Below, one piece after another: positions 14,534-23,727 of a stretch of DNA of 23,727 nt; the stretch's first letter is position 1, and every line of letters starts with the position of its first letter. The stretch is from positions 1 through 23,727 of the forward strand of contig DLOP01000065.1 of NCBI GenBank assembly GCA_002478505.1, in the 5' to 3' direction. Under the pieces are notes generated by a model. The model was not told the DNA's origin, searched no databases, and was given only the letters and a program-made list of their open reading frames with translations. Source of the DNA: Lachnospiraceae bacterium UBA7481. Its GTDB lineage: Bacteria > Bacillota > Clostridia > Lachnospirales > Lachnospiraceae. Made by a program: the position numbers and the translations under genes.

Positions 14534-15004
14534 TTAGAATCTGTAATGAGCAAACGCCTTATTAGCCTCAGCCATCTTATGCATATCTTCTTTACGCTTA
14601 ACAGCTGCACCTGTATTGTTTGCTGCATCTAAAATTTCATTTGCAAGCTTATCCTCCATGGTCTTCTCGCCTCTCTTACGGGAGAACATTGTCAACCAAC
14701 GGAGCGCCAATGCCTGGCGACGGTCCGGACGAACCTCGATAGGCACCTGATAAGTAGCGCCACCGATACGTCTTGCCTTTACCTCCAACATCGGCATAAT
14801 GTTGTTCATAGCATCGCCGAACACCTCCAGTGCCGGCTTGCCGCTCTTTTCTTCTACCTTAGCAAATGCGCCATATACAATCTTCTGGGCGACACCCTTC
14901 TTACCATCTAACATAATGTTGTTGATAAGCTTGGTTACCACTTTATCATTGTATAAAGGATCTGCCAATACATCTCTTTTCTGAATATGTCCTTTACGTG
15001 GCAC
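14534..15004 (-). CDS. rpsG: 30S ribosomal protein S7 (GTG start)
   Basis: S7 is a primary 16S rRNA binding protein that nucleates assembly of the 30S head. It has 156 residues, the family's usual length, when started at GTG (15002-15004): the family N-terminus PRKGHIQKRDVLADP follows directly, and a GGAGGG lies seven bases upstream. A longer reading from 15025 would use a TTG and swallow its own ribosome site. Conserved blocks include VVTKLINNIMLDGKKGVAQK, GGATYQVPIEVRPDRR and the C-terminal HKMAEANKAFAHYRF. It is preceded by an unusually long 182-base gap after rpsL and followed 16 bases later by fusA. Confidence 0.97.
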   Translation of the reverse strand: MPRKGHIQKRDVLADPLYNDKVVTKLINNIMLDGKKGVAQKIVYGAFAKVEEKSGKPALEVFGDAMNNIMPMLEVKARRIGGATYQVPIEVRPDRRQALALRWLTMFSRKRGEKTMEDKLANEILDAANNTGAAVKRKEDMHKMAEANKAFAHYRF

Positions 15005-15186
15005 GATTCTTCCCTCCTTAATCAATTTTTTATTTTCTGGATTAAATCGTAGGTACTCACACTCTGAAAACTAATGTGTCCGCGCGGTATTCTTCTATTA
15101 TTACAAGTCGATCTGCCTCCGGAATCCGGCTGCATCCGTTTGTGATAAGAATCCCAACACCAAACTAGTTCATGTGGTACACAAGC

Positions 15187-15600
15187 TTATTTCTTAGGTC
15201 TCTTAGCGCCGTATTTGGAACGCGCCTGCTTTCTGTTTGCAACACCCGCCGTATCAAGCGTACCTCTGATTACATGGTATCTTGTACCGGGTAAATCCTT
15301 GACCCTTCCGCCACGGATCAGAACAACGCTATGCTCCTGAAGATTGTGTCCTTCACCCGGGATATAGCTTGTTACTTCGATTCCGTTGGAAAGACGAACT
15401 CTGGCAATCTTTCTAAGCGCTGAATTCGGCTTCTTAGGGGTTGCTGTCTTTACTGCAGTACATACACCACGCTTCTGCGGGGACTCTGTGTCGATCGCTC
15501 TCTTGTGAAGAGAGTTATAACCTCTGAGCAATGCAGGTGCAGTTGACTTCTTAACAGATGTCTGACGACCCTTTCTTACTAACTGGTTAAATGTTGGCAT
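15187..15600 (-). CDS. rpsL: 30S ribosomal protein S12
   Basis: S12 is the decoding-centre protein and the classical streptomycin target. It has 137 residues starting at MPTFNQLVRKG, with GGAGG (15609-15613) eight bases before the ATG. A longer reading to 15636 would include the ribosome site and is rejected. The key loop TPKKPNSALRK (54-64) carries both lysines in the wild-type state (K56, K57), and the second loop GRVKDLPGTRYH is also intact, so no classical streptomycin-resistance change is visible. It is the first gene of its operon, with a consensus promoter upstream. No L7Ae-like gene lies between rpoC and rpsL, unlike in Bacillus. Confidence 0.99.
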   Translation of the reverse strand: MPTFNQLVRKGRQTSVKKSTAPALLRGYNSLHKRAIDTESPQKRGVCTAVKTATPKKPNSALRKIARVRLSNGIEVTSYIPGEGHNLQEHSVVLIRGGRVKDLPGTRYHVIRGTLDTAGVANRKQARSKYGAKRPKK

Positions 15601-15733
15601 CCTTTTCACCTCCTGTCTTTTTATATTTATCATCACATGCCAAAAATCTTATCAAAGCGTCTTATGCCTTTACCGGCTTCTTCCCGGTTTTGTTTTAGCA
15701 CAACAAAAGACACGCACTTTGGCACGCTTGAAT

Positions 15734-15762
15734 ATTATACTGTGATATTTCCGCAATGTCAA
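15734..15762 (-). promoter_or_regulatory. Consensus promoter of the rpsL-rpsG-fusA operon
   Basis: On the minus strand this is a perfect TTGACA (15757-15762), 17-bp spacer, perfect TATAAT (15734-15739). It predicts a start near 15727 and a leader of roughly 125 nt. That leader can form a small ACCGG/CCGGT hairpin and a TTTTGTT/AACAAAA hairpin. Confidence 0.9.
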
Positions 15763-15780
15763 CATATTTATTACTTTTTT

Positions 15781-15823
15781 TTTAAGAAAGAAAGAACCGT
15801 AAATCGTTAAATTACGGTTCTTT
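15781..15823 (-). terminator. Terminator after rpoC
   Basis: A perfect 12-bp stem (15812-15823 with 15791-15802) with a 9-nt loop, followed on the minus strand by TTTCTTTCTT counting the end of the stem. It begins 37 bases after the rpoC stop and separates rpoBC from the rpsL operon. The stem can form on either strand, but only the minus strand has genes to end here. Confidence 0.8.
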
Positions 15824-15859
15824 CACAATTGCTATAAGCATTCCCAGCGAATCAGATGT

Positions 15860-19603
<3,744 letters not shown>

Positions 19604-19649
19604 TCTTATAACCTTCCTTTCACCTTCGAGATAGAATATACATTATGAA

Positions 19650-22600
19650 CTAGTTTTCATCCTCTTCCCCGTCGTAACCTCCGGCAACATAGTTCATATC
19701 CGCGTCATCTTCAAAATCATCTTCGTCCATGTCGTCTTCTACGTCGACCATATCGCCGTCGGAATCAAATTCTTTCGTTCCGTATCCCAATGCCGTTATA
19801 TCATCCTTGGAATAGTCCGGCGTTCCTCTGTCAGCGCCAAGCTCATAACGGTACTCGCTCTCGTTATATTCAATACTTTCCTTGATCTCTACCTCTTTCC
19901 GGTTCTCATCCAGGACCTTGACATCCAGAGCAAGGGACTGCAGCTCTTTCAAAAGCACCTTGAAGGATTCCGGAATACCCGGTTCAGGAATATTTTCACC
20001 CTTGACGATCGCCTCATAGGTCTTCACACGCCCTACTACATCATCCGACTTCACAGTCAGGATCTCCTGCAGGGTATAAGAAGCGCCATATGCCTCCAAC
20101 GCCCATACTTCCATCTCTCCAAAACGCTGACCGCCAAACTGTGCCTTACCGCCCAACGGCTGCTGCGTTACTAAGGAGTACGGTCCGGTAGCACGCGCAT
20201 GGATCTTATCATCCACCAGATGATGCAGTTTCAGATAATGCATGTGACCGATGGTAACCGGTCCATCGAAATACTCACCGGTACGTCCGTCACGCAGCCT
20301 TACCTTACCATCTCTGGAGATCGGCACGCCCTTCCATAACTCCCTGTGATCTTTGTTCTGCTCTAAATACTCATATACCTCAGGAAGCAGCTCCTCTTTA
20401 TGCTTTTTGGAAAATTCATCCCACTCCAGATTGACATAATCATTGGCCAGATCCAGCGTATCCATGATATCTTCCTCATTCGCGCCATCAAATACCGGCG
20501 TTGCGATATTAAAGCCCAGCGCCTTAGCAGCCAGTGAAAGATGGATCTCTAACACCTGTCCGATATTCATACGGGAAGGCACGCCCAAAGGATTCAATAC
20601 GATATCCAGCGGACGTCCGTTGGGAAGATACGGCATATCCTCAACAGGAAGCACGCGGGAAACAACACCCTTATTACCGTGACGGCCTGCCATCTTATCT
20701 CCCACACTGATCTTTCTCTTCTGTGCAATATAGATCCTTACCTTCTGGTTGACACCCGGCGCAAGCTCCGTATCTCCCGCACTTCTGGAAAATACCTTTG
20801 CGTCTACAACTACACCGTACGCACCATGCGGCACTTTCAGGGACGTATCACGCACTTCTCTTGCCTTCTCGCCAAAGATCGCTCGCAGCAGTCTTTCCTC
20901 CGGCGTCAGATCGGTCTCGCCCTTGGGCGTTACCTTACCGACAAGAATATCACCGGCACGTACCTCTGCGCCGATACGGATGATACCTCTGTCATCCAGA
21001 TCCTTCAGGGCATCCTCGCCGACACCGGGAATATCCCTGGTGATCTCCTCCGGACCTAACTTTGTATCACGGGCTTCTGACTCATATTCTTCTATATGAA
21101 CAGAAGTATATACATCCTCACGGACAAGCCGCTCACTCAGCAGGACCGCATCCTCATAATTATAACCTTCCCAGGTCATAAATCCGATCAAAGGATTCTT
21201 GCCCAGTCCAAGTTCACCATTGGCTGTCGAAGGACCGTCCGCAATCACCTGACCCTCGGCAATGTGGTCACCCTTAAACACGATGGGCTTCTGATTATAG
21301 CAGTTCGACTGGTTGCTTCGTACAAACTTATACAGATCATACGTCATCTTTTCCCCGTCATCTGCCGTGATCTTGATTTGTTTTGCTGAAACAAATGTTA
21401 CCGTACCCGGCTTCTTCGCAATCACACAGACACCGGAATCCACCGCTGCCTTCGGCTCCATACCGGTTCCAACCACCGGAGCTTCCGTAAACAGAAGAGG
21501 CACAGCCTGTCTCTGCATGTTGGAACCCATCAGTGCACGGTTTGCGTCATCATTCTCAAGGAACGGAATCAGCGCTGTCGCAACGGAAAATACCATCTTA
21601 GGCGATACATCCATATAATCAAACATCGCTTTCGGATATTCCTGAGTCTCCTCTTTATAACGACCGGATACCATCCTCTTAACAAAATGACCATCCTTGT
21701 CCAGCTTTTCATTCGCCTGCGCTACATGATAATTGTCTTCTTCGTCTGCCGTCATATAGACAACTTCATCCGTAACCACAGGATTCTCCGGGTCGGATTT
21801 ATCGATCTTACGATAAGGCGCCTCCACAAAACCATATTCATTGATCCTTGCATAAGAAGCAAGGGAATTGATCAGTCCGATGTTCGGACCTTCAGGGGTC
21901 TCGATCGGACACATTCTTCCGTAATGCGTATAATGAACGTCACGAACCTCAAATCCTGCCCGGTCACGGGAAAGACCGCCCGGTCCCAACGCGGACAATC
22001 GTCTCTTATGCGTCAGCTCACCCAGCGGATTGTTCTGATCCATAAACTGGGACAGCTGTGAGGAGCCGAAGAACTCTTTGATCGCAGCCTGTACCGGTTT
22101 AATATTGATCAACGCCTGCGGCGAGATCTCGTCCTTATTGGAAGCATCATGGGTCGTCATTCTCTCGCGCACCACACGCTCCATACGGGAAAGACCGATC
22201 CTGTACTGGTTCTGCAGCAATTCACCCACCGCACGGATACGGCGGTTGCCCAAATGATCGATATCATCATCATTGCCAATACCGTATTCCAACGCAATAT
22301 TGTAATTAATAGAAGCAAAGATATCGCTCTTGGTAATATGCTTGGGCACCAGCGCATGGGCATTCTTCACAATCGCATCTGCAAGCTGCTCCGGCTTATT
22401 TTCATATTCCCTGAGGATCTTCTTCAGCTCCGGCCAGTAAACATTCTCTGAAATGCCAAGCGCCTTAGCGTCCAAATCAAGCCATTCGTTAATATTGACC
22501 ATAAGGTTGGAAAGCACCTTGACATTCTTCTCCTCTGTCTGGATCCATACGCTCTCTACCGCAGAGTTCTGGATCTCATCCGCAAGCTCCAGCGTTACTT

Positions 22601-23546
22601 TAGTTCCTGCCGTTGCGATCGGCACGCCGGTAAACGGATTCAAAACATCTTCCGCCAGCACATGCCCTCTGATACGGTTGCGCAGCGCCAGCTTTTTATT
22701 AAATTTATAACGTCCTACCTTTGCAAGATCATATCTCTTGGGATCAAAAAAGGTAGCAATCACATAATTCTCCGCGCCTTCTATGCTAAAAGGTTCTCCC
22801 GGCCTTACCTTACCGTAAAGTTCCTTTAAGCCTTCTTCATAAGAATGTGAAATATCTTTTGCAAAGCTCTGCTGTATCTTAGGCTCATCACCAAAAAGCT
22901 CCAGAATCTCCTCATTCGTGCCAAGTCCTAAGGCACGCAAAAATGCGGTGATCGGAACTTTTCTTGTTCTGTCCACACGTACATAGAAAACATCATTAGA
23001 ATCCGTCTCATATTCCAACCATGCGCCACGGTTGGGAATCACCGTTGATGAAAACAGCCTCTTGCCCAGCTTGTCATGCCCGATGGCATAATATATACCC
23101 GGGGACCTTACCAGCTGGCTGACAATAACACGCTCAGCGCCGTTAATGACAAACGTGCCGGTCTCTGTCATCAAAGGAAAATTACCCATAAAAATCACAT
23201 GCTCTGTAATATTCTTAATTTCTCCGCCATCCTGATTATACAGACGTACTTTAACCTTCAGCGGCGCCTCATAAGTCAGGTCTCTTTCCTTACATTCCAT
23301 GATCGAATGCTTGATCTCGTCTTTCGCCAGCACAAAATCTACAAATTCAAGATTTAAGTGTCCGCCAAAGTCGGAAATCGGAGAGATATCATCGAACGCT
23401 TCCTTTAATCCCTCCTTCAGAAACCAGTTGTAGGAATCCTTCTGGACTTCGATCAAATTCGGGATTTCCAGGACCTCTTTCTGCCTTGAGTAACTCATAC
23501 GCATACTGTTGCCGTTTACAATAGGACGTATTCTGTTTTTTTCCAT
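19650..23546 (-). CDS. rpoB: DNA-directed RNA polymerase subunit beta
   Basis: Beta is a 1298-residue core subunit. The rifampicin-binding cluster is at about 494-526 (FFGSSQLSQFMDQNNPLGEL, then THKRRLSALGPGG). D503, H513 and S518 correspond to E. coli D516, H526 and S531, and all have the sensitive wild-type residue. Conserved downstream blocks include RMCPIETPEGPNIGLINSLA, KMAGRHGNKGVVS and the C-terminal GGKAQFGGQRFGEMEVWALE, which contacts beta'. After the last conserved helix the protein continues for over 100 residues and ends in a very acidic tail (EDDMDEDDFEDDADM). GGGGTGA precedes the ATG by about ten bases. It is the first gene of the rpoBC operon, with its own promoter. Confidence 0.99.
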   Translation of the reverse strand: MEKNRIRPIVNGNSMRMSYSRQKEVLEIPNLIEVQKDSYNWFLKEGLKEAFDDISPISDFGGHLNLEFVDFVLAKDEIKHSIMECKERDLTYEAPLKVKVRLYNQDGGEIKNITEHVIFMGNFPLMTETGTFVINGAERVIVSQLVRSPGIYYAIGHDKLGKRLFSSTVIPNRGAWLEYETDSNDVFYVRVDRTRKVPITAFLRALGLGTNEEILELFGDEPKIQQSFAKDISHSYEEGLKELYGKVRPGEPFSIEGAENYVIATFFDPKRYDLAKVGRYKFNKKLALRNRIRGHVLAEDVLNPFTGVPIATAGTKVTLELADEIQNSAVESVWIQTEEKNVKVLSNLMVNINEWLDLDAKALGISENVYWPELKKILREYENKPEQLADAIVKNAHALVPKHITKSDIFASINYNIALEYGIGNDDDIDHLGNRRIRAVGELLQNQYRIGLSRMERVVRERMTTHDASNKDEISPQALINIKPVQAAIKEFFGSSQLSQFMDQNNPLGELTHKRRLSALGPGGLSRDRAGFEVRDVHYTHYGRMCPIETPEGPNIGLINSLASYARINEYGFVEAPYRKIDKSDPENPVVTDEVVYMTADEEDNYHVAQANEKLDKDGHFVKRMVSGRYKEETQEYPKAMFDYMDVSPKMVFSVATALIPFLENDDANRALMGSNMQRQAVPLLFTEAPVVGTGMEPKAAVDSGVCVIAKKPGTVTFVSAKQIKITADDGEKMTYDLYKFVRSNQSNCYNQKPIVFKGDHIAEGQVIADGPSTANGELGLGKNPLIGFMTWEGYNYEDAVLLSERLVREDVYTSVHIEEYESEARDTKLGPEEITRDIPGVGEDALKDLDDRGIIRIGAEVRAGDILVGKVTPKGETDLTPEERLLRAIFGEKAREVRDTSLKVPHGAYGVVVDAKVFSRSAGDTELAPGVNQKVRIYIAQKRKISVGDKMAGRHGNKGVVSRVLPVEDMPYLPNGRPLDIVLNPLGVPSRMNIGQVLEIHLSLAAKALGFNIATPVFDGANEEDIMDTLDLANDYVNLEWDEFSKKHKEELLPEVYEYLEQNKDHRELWKGVPISRDGKVRLRDGRTGEYFDGPVTIGHMHYLKLHHLVDDKIHARATGPYSLVTQQPLGGKAQFGGQRFGEMEVWALEAYGASYTLQEILTVKSDDVVGRVKTYEAIVKGENIPEPGIPESFKVLLKELQSLALDVKVLDENRKEVEIKESIEYNESEYRYELGADRGTPDYSKDDITALGYGTKEFDSDGDMVDVEDDMDEDDFEDDADMNYVAGGYDGEEDEN

Positions 23547-23632
23547 ATTGACATTTCACCCCGTTCAAATATTTTGCGGTTCCCTATACAAAAGGGCATA
23601 AAGAACCTATTGCACAAAATAGTGCATTTTCC

Positions 23633-23661
23633 ATGATATCACGGCTGGGAATTTTAGTCAA
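23633..23661 (-). promoter_or_regulatory. rpoB promoter
   Basis: On the minus strand TTGACT (23656-23661), a 17-bp spacer and TATCAT (23633-23638) predict a leader of about 80 nt. Within that leader an 8-bp hairpin with a bulge can form (about 23607-23578, GGTT..CCCT / AGGGAACC). The 66 bases beyond the promoter to the window edge are AT-rich and show no gene; the ribosomal genes that usually precede rpoB would lie outside the window. Confidence 0.7.
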
Positions 23662-23727
23662 TATAATTTTTTGATAAATTGGGAATATTATTAGCTATTA
23701 TTATAAACTGGTTTCTGAAGGAGGGAT

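Noticed and set aside
14518..14628. Upstream extension of fusA
   Set aside because: It would overlap rpsG by about 95 bases and include the fusA ribosome site. The added residues do not resemble EF-G.
15601..15636. Upstream extension of rpsL by 12 codons
   Set aside because: The extension encodes the ribosome site AGGAGGTGA itself, and S12 conventionally begins MPTFNQL.
23717..23727. Plus-strand AAGGAGGG at the right edge as a ribosome site
   Set aside because: Upstream neighbours of rpoB are expected on the minus strand and no coding sequence can be seen past the edge. Chance or part of an upstream terminator is as likely.

Overview
The window comes from a low-GC Bacillota genome, most likely a Lachnospiraceae-type Clostridia. 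That placement rests on the gene order and on my memory of the EF-Tu, EF-G and RNA polymerase protein styles; no search was run. It splits into two parts.

The right half (about 11.1-23.7 kb, all on the minus strand) is core information-processing DNA in the order rpoB, rpoC, rpsL, rpsG, fusA, tuf. Three sigma-A type promoters with 17-bp spacers can be read: before rpoB, before rpsL, and between fusA and tuf. There are strong hairpin terminators after rpoC and after tuf. So rpoBC, rpsL-rpsG-fusA(-tuf) and tuf can each be expressed separately. Shine-Dalgarno placement moves three starts: rpsL begins at 15600, rpsG at a GTG at 15004, and fusA at a TTG at 14517.

The left half (about 1-11.1 kb) is a plastic accessory zone downstream of tuf. 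From right to left it holds a two-gene unit (a 58-residue membrane protein plus an AlbA/Schlafen-type protein with a C-terminal GHKL-like ATPase module), a GNAT acetyltransferase set among short DNA repeats, decayed gene fragments, a RecQ helicase paired with a large helical protein of unknown function, a membrane methyltransferase-like protein paired with an aminoglycoside-phosphotransferase-fold kinase, and one plus-strand orphan gene. The extreme left end holds a frameshifted remnant of a Tn916-type tyrosine integrase.

The main unexpected signals are as follows. (1) A 40-bp stretch at 8448-8487 copies the 3' end of tuf (38/40 identical, both changes synonymous, same orientation) 2.7 kb away, so the AlbA unit is bracketed by direct tuf-end repeats like an inserted island. 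(2) A perfect 31-bp direct repeat runs into 11-bp-period iteron-like arrays on both sides of the GNAT gene. (3) A second, dead copy of part of an AlbA-type gene lies at 7624-7791. (4) A 25-bp hairpin whose only departures from perfect pairing are G-U wobbles in the minus-strand RNA lies between the recQ unit and the next gene. None of this proves a new system. The best candidate for one is the 58-residue membrane protein plus AlbA/ATPase pair.
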